Below, piece after piece: positions 9,654-20,340 of a DNA stretch of 23,300 nt. The notes below the pieces were generated by a model, which was not told the DNA's origin, searched no databases, and worked only from the letters and a program-made list of their open reading frames with translations. Both the position numbers and the translations under genes were made by a program. The stretch is from Isohypsibius dastychi. Its lineage: Eukaryota; Tardigrada; Eutardigrada; Parachela; Isohypsibiidae. The DNA lies in contig JAQIWT010000326.1 in NCBI GenBank assembly GCA_034696485.1, positions 1 to 23,300 of the forward strand, read 5' to 3'. Every line of letters begins with the position of its first letter. The first letter of the stretch is position 1.

Positions 9654-10199
9654 TTAATCTTGCTTTATGGTCCGTATTTTGGTTCCTTCCCGGTATGCGC
9701 GATACACCATGACTGCCAGAACGACATGAATGGACGCAACGGCAAGCACGGCCCAGTAAATGAAGCTTTCGCTTCTCGTATAACCGAAGATATCTACAAA
9801 ACAAATATCCGGGTAAGATTACACCAGGTCTTCATCCCGTTTTTGAACTAAAACTCCAGGCCTCTTATTATAAGTAACCCTATTTTTCACATGAAATGAA
9901 CGAGCTTAATTATTTGTGCATATTCAGTGATACTGTACTCACCTTCGAAAACGTATTTCTTGGCTCCAAAGTATGTGACAATTGGGATAAATATTATCAA
10001 AAGCGTGTAGATTGTCAAGGTTTTGAAAATGTTTGCAGCCTCTTCATCATTCACTAGAACCCTGAAAAGTAAGAACCATTTTAGAGATATTCAGCGATTT
10101 GAAACGGAAAACAGAAGCTATCACGAACAGCGGTTTTAGCTGCTTTTCCTGAAGTGGCTCCTTCTCGTGCGCCGTTTGTTGAGCTTTGGAAGAGGACAT
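9654..10199 (-). CDS. VMA21: V-ATPase assembly integral membrane protein VMA21
   Basis: Endoplasmic reticulum chaperone needed to assemble the membrane V0 sector of the vacuolar proton pump. Exons 10129-10199, 9943-10061 and 9654-9793 encode 109 residues (human form 101). Two hydrophobic helices are visible: about residues 38-56 (TLTIYTLLIIFIPIVTYFG) and about 73-93 (FIYWAVLAVASIHVVLAVMVY). They are joined by a loop with KKYVFEDIFG, matching the family's short lumenal loop. The C-terminus ends KQD, the same last three residues as I recall for the human protein. Introns are 67 and 149 nt. The first uses a GTTCGT donor in phase 2, the only junction that gives a continuous frame into VLVNDEEAANIF. 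The ATG at 10199 is chosen because no ATG lies further upstream in frame. It shares a divergent promoter with MAF1. Confidence 0.93.
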
Positions 10200-10340
10200 C
10201 ACCAATGCCGAAGAGCGTTCAGCTCCGCACGTCTGAAGAAAGATTAGGAAATCGACAACACAAGCTTTCAAACAGAAGGTTTAGTTTCGAACTATTCAGC
10301 CAGAATTTTATGACGCTTTTTGCACGGGATCGACTGCCCA

Positions 10341-10355
10341 CCCCCCCCCCCCCCC
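10341..10355 (+). repeat. Poly-C homopolymer (15 C)
   Basis: Fifteen uninterrupted C in the VMA21/MAF1 intergenic region. Runs like this are unstable and error-prone in sequencing, so the exact length is uncertain. Confidence 0.9.
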
Positions 10356-10873
10356 AACCTGTGTTTCCCCACCGCACCCACCCAAAACGCAGCGTATCTC
10401 CTCGGATCCATGTTGCTTAGACAAAGAGCGCCACCGGTGTTCGCACTTCAAAATTGTCAGGACCCTAAATTCGGCCCCCTACGTTGATAACAGTATTCGC
10501 ATTTTGACCAGCTGAGCCCTAAAAGGGAACGAATCTCATGTGCTATAGCTTCCAGCGCCACTGAAAGATGGAAGGCACCCAACCAGCGCAAGGCCTGTTG
10601 AGGACAAAATTGTTTGCGTTACTCGAATTCTTCGTTTCAGGATTTCTTTCGCTGCTCGTTGATCTTCCCCAACTTACTCCCAGTCTTTGAACGATTCGTA
10701 CGCAATTAAATCATCTGATATTCCGCGGAAATGGCCGTTTTGACAAGTTTGTTGCTTTCTGCCAGTCCCAGCACTGTTTTTAGGATAAGCTGCTGAATTA
10801 TTCGAGAGGAAGAAGGGTTTTTTGTTGGCTAACATCACTGATTTTGTTGATTGAGAAAAGTTCAGCTTTTACG

Positions 10874-10962
10874 GTGAGTAAATTCAGTTCAACTTGCGAC
10901 ATTTCTAGCGATGCCTTCCTGGTCGTCAGAAAACAGTCTTGTTGCAAATTTGAATTTCTCAG
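10874..10962 (+). other. Putative 5' UTR intron of MAF1
   Basis: Donor ACG|GTGAGTAA at 10874 and acceptor aatttctcag ending at 10962 are 89 nt apart, ten bases before the MAF1 ATG. Assignment rests on splice-site quality and position only. Confidence 0.4.
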
Positions 10963-10971
10963 TTGCTGATC

Positions 10972-12067
10972 ATGAAACTCATCGAGATACCAAAGTTTGA
11001 AACTATCACGAACGACCTTGCGTCGATGGAGAACGAGTACAAGCTTGATGCAAGACTGGAAATATATTCTTGTAAAGCTGGAACGACGACTGAGAGAAAA
11101 GCGTACAAGTCATTTGTATCAACAAGCTCAAGTTCTGCTCCTGATAAGGATAAAGAATGGCTTGGCCCTCCTGACAACCAGAACCTGACTGGCACAAGTC
11201 CAGTCAACGGAAGTTGCAAATCTGATGCTGGAACACAGCTCTGCGACACGATTAACAAGAAAACCTTCTGGTATCTGGTCGCTACGCTGAACGCTTCCTA
11301 TGGAATCGACGCTGATTTTTCTGATGTGCAAAGTCAGATGTTCAGCCGAGAGCCCAGCGTGCAGGTATTTTTGGCTTTCTTATTTGAAGCTCAACTCTCA
11401 GCTGACGTTCTAAAAATCGATCGAGTGAGAGTTCAATTTCGTGTGACCTTCACGAACGATCGCCTGCTTGAAAGTCGTTTGGATAATTGGAAACGATCTC
11501 CTGAATTCTCGCGTTTATGCTTGTATTTGTTTTTTCAGTGGGTAATGGATAGAATCAACATGAACTTCACAACCGTGCTCGGAGGTGAGTTCGACAGGAT
11601 CCGGCCATACATATGGAAAGCGATCGATGATCAGATCACTTTACGCGACTGCACAGTTTACAGGTGAGAAGAATGTAACATGATTATCCTTGTGGATATT
11701 TTCAAAAGTTTTGAGTGTTTTCCGAATGCATGCTCTTTCGGATGGAGTTCTTTTTAGTCGATAGATCTTTTTGTGTACTGAATTTTTTGTCGGGCAAATT
11801 TGATCGAGAATTGGAAATTGGCGATCGATAGCCTAATCATTTATTTGTTTTTCTAGCTTCTCGCCAGATGCCAGCTATGATCCATACGCACAAGAGCATA
11901 ATCTGTGGAAATTCTGGTATTTTTTCTACAATCAGACGCGCAAGCGCGTGCTCTTCTTCCAGTGTCGAGCCACAAAAAGCGGCGGGGAAAGTTCTGAATG
12001 GGATTCAGATGGACAATTTAGCCTCGAGGAGGAAACCGATTTCGCTCCGGTTGTTAGCTCTTACTAA
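10972..12067 (+). CDS. MAF1: MAF1, repressor of RNA polymerase III transcription
   Basis: Nutrient-sensitive global repressor of RNA polymerase III (tRNA, 5S) that binds the polymerase clamp; in other organisms it is phosphorylated under TOR/PKA control. Exons 10972-11364, 11539-11663 and 11857-12067 give 242 residues (human about 256). Conserved blocks: MKLIEIPKFETITNDL, ARLEIYSCKA, a Ser-rich variable linker (about residues 47-80), then KTFWYLVATLNASYGIDADF and FSREPSVQ. Further on are PYIWKAIDDQI, then HNLWKFWYFFYNQTRKRVLF with FQCRA. The tail is acidic. The first intron (174 nt, 11365-11538) is a multiple of three and open in frame, so unspliced DNA reads as a longer protein; the family requires PSVQ to join WVMDRI directly. 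The ATG at 10972 matches the family start; upstream there is only a likely UTR intron. Confidence 0.96.
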
Positions 12068-12860
12068 CTGAATTTGGAACGGATCTTGGCGTTGGGCGAG
12101 TTCTGAGTGATCACCATCATTGTGTTTCACCATTACACAATATTCGTCGTTGAATATTACCGAAGCCCCGGGGCATCATCAGGTTGATTACTTAATGCAT
12201 AATGTCATCTTATCTTTACTACTTGAGTATGGATCTTTGTTGTGGTATTACCATTATTGGATCTCGTGTAGATTTCTTTAATGTCAACTTTTCCTCGTTG
12301 CGAAACTTTTAGGTTCCAGTTTTCAGCTCTTGAACTCGTTTTCTCTGTCATTTAAGTATTATACAAATAAAACAACTCGTAACTCCGCGAAGATTGAAAT
12401 TTTAATAGACTCTTTGGAACAAAAACACAAAACGAAAATAAACTGCCAACAAATGCTAAAAACAGAACTTGGAGGTCAACCGGCCAATGCGTTTCGGATT
12501 TTGAACGAATGATTACAGACATGCAGATTAATCGGTCCGGGCTGGACCGATCTCTCCAGATATAAACAAAATGACAGAATCAGCAGTGAGAAATAAACAA
12601 ACACGCGAAATTCTGAAAACCTGAAGTTAGGTAAGATGCTTTGGTGAGAAGTCCCGGTACCATATAGAAATGCGGCGGTAAGTGGAATTCGATGGTAATG
12701 CCGAATTAACCAGCTTGCAAAATAAAAGTCAACGTCGATATCACCCGAAGCAGAGACTGCGATCACATAATAAGTTCCGCAAAGACCAGGATAATGAGTG
12801 CCCCTCACGAGGGAGGGTAATGTCAAAACGATGTTGCACTCAAGCAAATAACAAAGCCAA
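12068..12860. other. Convergent spacer between MAF1 and UBL3
   Basis: About 0.8 kb holding the 3' UTRs of the two convergent genes. A plus-strand AATAAA at 12366-12371 is a good MAF1 poly(A) candidate, 300 nt after its stop. Unspliced frames crossing this area on the minus strand are extensions of UBL3 in the wrong frame. Confidence 0.5.
12366..12371 (+). terminator. Candidate poly(A) signal of MAF1
   Basis: AATAAA about 300 nt downstream of the MAF1 stop codon on the same strand. Confidence 0.45.
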
Positions 12861-14503
12861 TCAAACAATACTGCAACATGTGCAACTGCAGCAACCCCTT
12901 CTTGCTGTCTTTTTCTGTTTTGGATCATCTGAAAAAGAGTCGTCAAAGCAATGTAAAGGTAAAGTCGCAATATGTACAATATCATACCTTGTGAGTTGGG
13001 TTCCGGGAGATGTTCCCTCGGAACAAGGTGCATAACAGTGGTTTTGCCAAGCGGTAAGTTGAGAGCTGAAAAAGGACAGTGCCACTACAACGAATGTAAA
13101 TTAAAGCAAACCAGCTCACCGCCAAGCGTAACATTGCCGTGAAGAAATCGACCATGATAAATGAGCCTCAAGATTTCAGCTTTCGGAACAGGGCAATTTC
13201 CCCAGTCTAAAACGAGATCACAACTGCTCAATGGCCGTACTAGACAAAGTAAATTATGCATACGGTCAAGTAGAAATTACCTTCAGGCCAGTTATCGTAC
13301 ACATGATGCGCTATCTCGAGGGCGGAAGTGGACGGTGTGAACAGAAACTCTTTCGTTTTTCCGCTGACCAAGATCAGTTTGAGGTTAATCTGTAACAAAA
13401 CAACAACATGAATTATTTTTCCAAAAGCGTAACATCCTCAAGCATGCCAAAACCAAAAACGCAAACAAGCCGAAATTCGGTTCTTCTACCCCATCTACAC
13501 GTTTTGTCCAACTTCCAATGCCGATAACGAAGCCAATAACCAGTCATGTAGGAAATCATTAAATCGACGAACACAAAATTTGCCTCAACAGAAGAAGCTT
13601 CAAAAACACAAAAAAACAGATGTCGCGTGGAGAGCTCATTAAACAGAACATGACTGGCTAGCTACTGACTGAGCTATTTTTAAATCCCCAATTCGATGTC
13701 ATAGTGTTCTGACAAATATCTCATACAATTTTGCATTCTTCACAAGGACCGAAGACATTTGCTTATGCTCTTATTCAACTGAAATCGCTATATGTCGATG
13801 AAAGTCGGCTAACCAACAAATCAATCCCAAAATAAAATAAAATCGATTTTTTAATTTCAATCCCAAATCCCGCATTCAGATCATCTCAAGATCAAAACAA
13901 TAGCAGCAGCTTTAGAGATCCATCTTAGATTATAATGTTGTGAAAACGGAAAAACGGTGTTCGAGTTCAGTGCAGGGAGCCTAATGAAATCTGACGGTTA
14001 TAACATGTAATCTCAGAGAACCCACTAGCCTATCATCTAAATCATTTCGAGGAAATGAAAGCGTTTCCGGTGAAGTAAGATGTGCGTGCCCATTAAATCG
14101 CAAACGATCATTACATTACAAGCACATTTTCCCAGTTTTTTCTACACGCCCAAAGAAAACTATCGTTTCAGAAGCTAGCTCCCGTCCCGGATGATAGACT
14201 GGTTGGTTGTTATTGGCAAAATATTCGTCAACTCGAAAAAAGTCAAGTTGAAGAGCTGAAAAGTCAGGCTAAGCAATCAGCGGCGTCTTCCGCTAAATGA
14301 TATTCCAGCGGCGTTTCTAGTGCCAAGATGGATAAAATCAAGCTATCTGACGTCAGTGAAAAAACAACGACAGACTAAACATCAAGCCCGCATGCTGTAC
14401 TGTATATTCACGACGAAAAAAGCACATGGCAGAAGAGAGTTGTTTCGAAACTTGCAAGTATTACATAACTTACTTTATCGACCGGAATCTTGCGTGATGC
14501 CAT
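12861..14503 (-). CDS. UBL3: Ubiquitin-like protein 3 (membrane-anchored ubiquitin-fold protein)
   Basis: UBL3/MUB proteins have a ubiquitin fold and a prenylated C-terminus. They sit at the plasma membrane and modify or sort proteins into extracellular vesicles. Exons 14474-14503, 13281-13389, 13120-13206, 12988-13065 and 12861-12928 encode 123 residues (human 117). Family sequence: KINLKLILVSGKTKEFLFTP, HHVYDNWPEDW, then ILRLIYHGRFLHGNVTLG, TTVMHLVPREHLPEPNSQ and a basic tail. The C-terminus is RRGCCSCTCCSIV, ending in a CaaX-type box (CSIV). Exon 1 is only 30 nt (MASRKIPVDK). I located it by a strong GTAAGT donor, correct phase, an ATG, and resemblance of VDK|INLK to other animal UBL3 starts. 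The first intron is 1084 nt; the others are 74, 54 and 59. Confidence 0.94.
13390..14473 (-). other. Intron 1 of UBL3 (1084 nt)
   Basis: By far the longest intron identified here, while the other UBL3 introns are 54-74 nt. It contains a perfect CRE palindrome, TGACGTCA, at 14348-14355, about 120 bases inside from the donor. No coding frame with a recognisable domain was seen. Confidence 0.75.
14348..14355 (+). promoter_or_regulatory. CRE-like palindrome TGACGTCA in UBL3 intron 1
   Basis: Perfect 8-bp CREB/ATF consensus near the 5' end of UBL3 intron 1, a usual place for enhancers. A second perfect copy lies at 2067-2074, inside the last exon of the small minus-strand gene, so chance occurrence is possible. 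Confidence 0.25.
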
Positions 14504-17376
14504 GATGAAGGGAAGCGCAAGATCCCGATTTCCCTTCAAACTCTCCGATTTCCCAACTCCCTGACAGAGAATCAAGAACTCAGGATAGAATCAATAATCC
14601 ACCGCAGACGTGTCAGCTGATCCCAGCAAATCAATCGGACAAACGTAACAGAAAATGCAGAATAATCAGCGTCCTTCCTCCATTCTGCATGCGATGATCA
14701 AATAAAACATGCAAGGTAGCCGCCGTGTGAGATTCGAATTAGGGCGACGATCCGTCGAAACTTCCCAGCGCTAAAATTATTCAGCAAAGCGTTCCCTCCT
14801 CCACAATCACCATCAAGCCTAGAAAATAAACCAAGAACCGATCAATCCAAGCGTAAAACGCATTTGTGTTTTTTTGCCGTCTCAACATTCAGGTATCAGA
14901 AAACGGATGCAGGTACTTGCAAACGGCAAAACCAGATCTCTAACATTACAAACAACTAAGACCGACCATTCCAAGCGAGTCGCCAAGCAATTCCAATTTC
15001 TACACCCATCAAGAAAAGTAAAGCAGCGAGCTAGTCGTTGGCAGCCGTCGCGCCTCTCGATCACACTGATCACTGATCGTCGAGTCTCTTAGAACGGCGA
15101 ACCGAAATAATACAAATCTCATCTCATCTGCTCGTCACTCGACAAACCGAACAAAAAACTCCACTTTGCTGGCCTCTCTCCATCAGTAAGCCTCACCCAA
15201 AAGGATTTATACGCATTAAAGCGCATCTTCACGGCTAAATATCAATACTTGTCAAATACTAACCAGCAGTGATGCGCCTCTTTGTTATATGATACCAATA
15301 TTGTACACGACTATCTCAAAGATTGCTTTAACAAACGAAAAGTATGGTACTCCGGACCATTTGAGGAAATAAACTCCAGCGAGCTGGATTCTTTAAGCGG
15401 AATACTCATACAAGGTTAAAAAAATGAATAATTCCATCGAAAATCTTATAAGGAATATGATAAGTGAGTTTGAGTACTGCCGGAAGTTGGGTACGCACCA
15501 TGCAAAATGTGTGCTATCTCAACACACAAATAAATATTTGGAAAATATTGTGTGAGCATAGCTCACACTGAGAATTTTGCGTAACGACGTATTCGAAAAA
15601 TTTAAGGAAAAGAATCGCGGTATTAATGCATTCCTGAGTAAAACATTACTACAAGTATACCCATTCGATACCAAAACTGAACTCTAGGATATAAATCAAT
15701 CTCATCCAATCTGGCTTCCAGCAAAAGTAAACTCACCCCGTTTTCTTCCAAAAATCATCCTATAGCAAGCTTCCTGCACCCATATGTCAACGTCATTTAC
15801 GCAAAAAGAACACATGGATAAGTAAACTGACAATTCCTTATTGATTCCGAGCGAGAAAATGGATTTTTCAATTCTGTCCTTGGGCGCACACGCATTTTAT
15901 GTAACATCCGCACAATTGAACAGCAGCCAGTATGTTCGCGATTCTTTCTACGGCCAGATATCGAGCGATCTCCTCTTCGAACTCTCTGGTTCTTAGCATG
16001 TGTATTACAAGCCGGATGATCACGGCAACAGAGCTTGGAACCAAGAACGTGTATCCAATTATAAAGATGAATAATTTGGGCGGTGTGTGAAATTAAAAGC
16101 CATAAATTCTGGTGGGTGAGATTTTGGAAATCCAGTGACGTCAAGCCATTTAAATACGTATGAAAATTACAATTGAAGCCGCAAAGAATAGCAAAACGGT
16201 GAAACGAAACCACCTTGAGATATAATTCAGATTATTAATTTATCGAAATGAACAAAGACGAAAACGAATGCTGCCTGAAGGTCACGTCATTTTTTGTCTC
16301 CAATTACTACAAAGGTTTAGCAGTTGCAACATTATTTTCGAAAGCAAATCAGCCTGATCACAAAGCTTTCCTTTAGTAAATATCAGACGAATCCGATGAA
16401 CCTCGTCCACCAGACAAATACAGGTCGCATGATCAGATACTTTCTTGAAGTAAGTATAGAAAGGTTCACTCTGGCAATTTGAGATAAGGGAAATCTGAAT
16501 ATTTCTTCGTCAGTCCAGCACTTGAGCTCAGCGCGCTTTTAAATTTACTTTAACCTGGCTGGTTGATCAGAATCACTGACCGACACACAATATCTGAATG
16601 TGCGACCATAAAGAGATCCTTGGCCTAAGGAAACGAGCCGCTGGTCACTTATCAAGTACGATATCAGGGCAAAGCAAATCAACCCACTGTCCGGCCAGCT
16701 TCAACCTGAACCACAGACAACGCACAGATCCTTCACAAATGCGGATAAAATCAGATGGAAATTTCACCCGAATAAAGTGAATTCAATTTTTTTGGTAAAA
16801 GAGAAACATTCAAACATAAAACTGGAATATCAACTTCAACTAGAGACTGGAAAATATGTGAACTGCAACACGGGAAATATCTTGGCCTTTCTTACAATCA
16901 AGGTTGCTGGCAGCAAGAAAGCAATCGAATCTGAGACGTTCATGTCTAGATAATGCTAGCTGATCTAAAAACGTTCGTCAATTCACCTCGCTGAACAGGC
17001 GATACCGGAACTAAATGCTACCAAGCTCTCAAGTTTTGAAAGTACAGCTATTATCACGCTTTGGCGAAAGAATCTATAAAAACATAATTATGGTTTTGAG
17101 GTAGCATCAAAATCACTGTCCGGTCGACAAACTTTAAGCTAGAATTTCTCATTGAAGCCATCTTCGATATTATTCTTACAACAGCCAGGCTATTGACGAG
17201 AAAATCGGGCAAATAAACAATGAGATAATTCAAACCATCTGGAAACCGATGCATTAATTTTCAACAGAAACCTGCCATGCACGTAGATTTCATTGATTAT
17301 GTAACGATTACAAAAATAGATACGATTACGAAGGTACATGTGTTAGATTGGGCGAATTATTGTCAGAAGAACTTAC
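14504..17376. other. Gene-poor region upstream of UBL3
   Basis: Nearly 3 kb of AT-rich sequence with many short, interrupted frames. The longest is a 138-codon minus-strand frame at 15797-16213 with no recognisable domain and no splice support. It should contain the UBL3 promoter next to 14503. I found no tRNA, tandem array or transposon signature by reading. Confidence 0.5.
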
Positions 17377-17571
17377 GCTCATTGTGAATCCCAGTTGGTG
17401 TAAGACTTTTAAACCCCGTGATCGAAAGAGTGCGGAATCCTCCAGAAGGCAATGAAGGTGTTCACAGCTGGCAGGTCCTCCGATGTTCTCCCACGTCCAA
17501 GGTTGTTGTATCACGTCCTCGAGATGGCTCGAGACCGTGGAGATTCGGTGGAAAGAAGTTTCCGAGCTGTA
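17377..17571 (-). other. Unassigned coding-like segment (possible exon)
   Basis: A 65-codon open stretch on the minus strand ending at a strong donor (ATGAGC|GTAAGTTC). It reads SSHLEDVIQQPWTWENIGGP in its middle and EHLHCLLEDSALFRSRG later. The sequence is less AT-rich than its surroundings. The same DNA is also open in two other frames: a plus-strand 140-codon frame at 17418-17840, and a minus-strand stretch after a good acceptor (tttcctcaccag) that begins LEIQCEFEIYWEADTARKLL. I recognise none of them and cannot say which, if any, is translated. It lies between the convergent-side end of XPNPEP3 and the UBL3 promoter. Confidence 0.25.
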
Positions 17572-18200
17572 TCAGCTTCCCAGTAGATTTCAAATTCACA
17601 CTGAATTTCAAGCTGGTGAGGAAAGTGAGAAATGAAGACAGATCGCGATCAGAAAGCAAGCGATCGGGCAGAAAGGGGCGGGTGCAGCTGCGATGGCATA
17701 CCTACGTCATAGGTACCAACACTCGATTTGATGTTCCGGTAGCCGGAACAATGGGATGTCATGGAATGTTCTATATAGAGAAGAGTTTCCTGTGGAAAAC
17801 TGAATTATACTTACACATCTGGGAACCGTATCATCCATAAATCAGAAATCTTGCTACACAGCGATGCTGTGGTATAAATGCTGAAACGAAAAGGTCACTG
17901 AACTCAACCGATATTTCATTGGGGAGGTCTAGAATGCGGTGCAACGGACGAAGACAATTTCTTTCGTCTCATTTTAACTCAAACTGCCATCTCAACCGGA
18001 TGTTTTACCGAACACGTTAAGACTTCAAAATCTACCTTCTTAACTATTGAAGGCAAGGAATAAGAAGACGATACACTTGTCAGTCAAAACGTGCAGACGC
18101 CAAAAACAGTCTTCCGCCGCAAAAGCAAGACTTCAGTTAACTTATCACATTCGTTCACCTAAATCTAATTGATCATTGTAGCTGCTACTAACGGCGTTCG
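17572..18200. other. Spacer downstream of XPNPEP3
   Basis: Holds the 3' UTR of XPNPEP3 (minus strand) and the right part of the coding-like island. No AATAAA on the minus strand was seen near the stop codon. Confidence 0.4.
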
Positions 18201-20340
18201 TTACCTGGAGGATGACTTCAATCTTTCGATATCCTTAATCGAAGAGGGACAATCCTTCGTCAGAACTTCAGGACCTTTTGGACTCAAGAACAAGTCGTCT
18301 TCTAAAGTAAATGAAACGCATTGATTTTCACAAGAAATCACTTCGTAATGAATTCATTGCACGGAATACCTATTCGGATTCCGATACCGCGAAACTCAGT
18401 AGCCACACTCTCATTTCGAGAATCTATATATATACCGGGCTCAACCGTGAACACCATGCCTTCCTGTGAATTCAACTCTCGTATTACCGGCTTGCAAAAA
18501 TACTGCTGTTCAGGCATCACTGATACCTCGAGTTTCCGGCTCCTGCTTATTGTATGTACATCATGAACGTCCATTCCAAGGTAATGGGATATCTGAAAAC
18601 AGTGAAAATTCAGAACCGAACAAAAACGCCAGTTTGATTCACGTTTACACTTACATGGTGAGGACACAGCTCTTTTCCAATCTGCAGTTGTTCGGAAACA
18701 AGATTATCCCATCTTATGAATATGAAACGATTACCCAACATACCTGTGAGAAAGGCTTCGCTGCCTTGACGATCCCGTGTTGGACAGCTTGCTGACCAAT
18801 TAGTTTCAACATATCTGTGTACAAGGAATCCAAAGACGGGTAGAGTTCATAAGAATTCCCAATATCCATCAGTTTCTTTATGATGATTTGCTGTACATCC
18901 AGTACAATCTCATAAAGCACTCTTTGTGGATTTGTGAACTCCCGATCAACCGGGAAGGCTCTACAGACGTCGCTGCAATATCCTTCCTATAAACAAAGTA
19001 GGGGTTTTCTAACGGAAGACACCGAATGTAGAACGCAAGCATTAATTACCACTTCACATCCGGCATCGACCAGAATCAGTTCCCCAGCGCGAACAACCTA
19101 AAACAAGATCAAGAAGTTGTAAGGTACATTTGAAATGAAAATTCGAAATAAGATCAGTGGACTCAGGAAGGTTAATGCATACCTCATCGTTCTTGATGTA
19201 GTGGATTGTGTTAGCCCTAAAAACACACATTCATGACAATCACTTCGGATGGCGGAATTTTAAAATAAACCTCTATAAAGCACATACAAGAATTGATGAT
19301 GCCAAGTTACCGATTGCCACTGGCACAAACTGGTGGAAATGCCAGTCGATCAGCACCGTTATAAACGCTCTCAAACTCCAACATCGCCGAAATCTGTCTT
19401 TCGTTCATCCCAGGTGAAGTCCGAGAAATAATCGAATGGAACGCATTGCATGTGATATCTGCAGCATGTCGTATGAGGTCAGCTTCCGCGGAAGATTTTA
19501 CAACACGGCATTCATGTACTAGCTTTCGTGGGTTTCCAAGAGGACGGAAACGCTGCCTGGACTCCAGTAAGAAATCAGTCAGCGGCTTGAAAACAGCAGG
19601 TTGGCTATCGTGTTGATGCGCACTAAACGAGGCATGTTGCGATGAAAAGGGCTCACAGAAGATGCTACATGACGATCCATGTAACTTTTTCGAAAGGTCA
19701 GATAGGAACTCTCCCATATTGCCGGTATCAACAATTTCATCGACAGCGCTTGACTGTAGTATTTCATTCTCGGAGATCTGACTTCCATGCCAAAGTTCAT
19801 CATCTGCGCTCATTTTCGGCCGCAATAAGGTAGCACTGAAAAAAAGCCGGTGTCGTGAATCTGGTGGCGATTAATGATCACTGGGAGCACCTTTGTTTTC
19901 CATCTACTGACGACTGCAGAATAAGTAGAGAATCTGGTTCCAAATATCCACAGAGATACCGGAAATCTGAGTTCTGCCGAAAAACATAAGGAACATCTGT
20001 GAGAAAAGATCAACATTATTATCTACGCCGAAACACTATATAGGACACGGAAGATTGAATGACAGATTTAACCAAGTATTTTTACTTACTCACCTTTCGC
20101 CATGTAGTGCGTTATGTTAGACGGAATGAAAAGAACAATCGAGCGACCCGCACAGTCTGGATCCTTCTTTACCAGGTCCACCAATTTTTCTCGTCTGGCT
20201 GAATATTCCGTGGCGGTAATTTTTGGAAGGCAAAGCCGATCAGATTTCCTGGACCAGTCCAGATGAGCCGAGTTAAAACTGGAGTTCGTTCGCGACAAAT
20301 GCCGCAGCTGGTCTCGATGAACAGCTGGGCTTTTCGCCAT
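18201..20340 (-). CDS. XPNPEP3: Xaa-Pro aminopeptidase 3 (mitochondrial aminopeptidase P, ICP55-like)
   Basis: Metallopeptidase of family M24B that trims N-terminal residues, in mitochondria in other species. Ten exons: 20094-20340, 19891-19996, 19311-19835, 19183-19216, 19050-19097, 18744-18986, 18655-18681, 18527-18592, 18370-18463 and 18201-18301. They encode 496 residues (human 507). N-terminal domain: [36 protein letters not shown]. Catalytic domain: [24 protein letters not shown] (Asp near 315), CSD (Asp near 326), HYLGMDVHD (His near 413), FTVEPGIYI (Glu near 440) and IRIED (Glu near 464). All five two-metal ligands are present. Exons of 27, 34 and 48 nt are unusually small. The 63-nt intron at 18464-18526 is open in frame; removing it restores exact family spacing between DVHD and GMVFTVEPG. 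The start at 20340 gives a basic but weak presequence; an acceptor at about 20362 leaves room for an upstream exon. Confidence 0.95.

Larger units (their letters stand above)
10200..10971. other. Divergent promoter region between VMA21 and MAF1
   Basis: About 0.77 kb between two divergent start codons. It contains a C homopolymer at 10341-10355 and a probable MAF1 5' UTR intron at 10874-10962. No coding frame with a recognisable domain was seen. Confidence 0.5.

Noticed and set aside
173-10199. Functional operon or gene cluster
   Set aside because: Neighbouring genes alternate strand and belong to unrelated pathways; order looks like ordinary compact genome packing.
10047-10271. 74-codon minus-strand frame upstream of and through VMA21 exon 1
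   Set aside because: It has no ATG before 10199 and runs through the first intron into a stop; the spliced VMA21 model explains it.
12476-13033. 185-codon unspliced minus-strand frame that looks like a membrane protein
   Set aside because: Only its start is real (MHLVPREHLPEPNSQ of UBL3). The rest is UBL3 intron 4 and the last exon in the wrong frame; splicing restores the UBL3 tail with a CaaX end.
14720-14760. T-loop-like gattcgaat, considered as part of a tRNA
   Set aside because: No matching acceptor stem, D arm or anticodon arm could be built around it.
15197-15226. Alternative UBL3 first exon (MRFNAYKSFW, donor GTGAGG, correct phase)
   Set aside because: The exon at 14474-14503 is closer, has a stronger GTAAGT donor and gives VDK|INLK, much more like other UBL3 proteins.
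15797-16213. 138-codon minus-strand frame in the gene-poor region
   Set aside because: No recognisable domain, AT-driven composition, no convincing splice signals at its ends.
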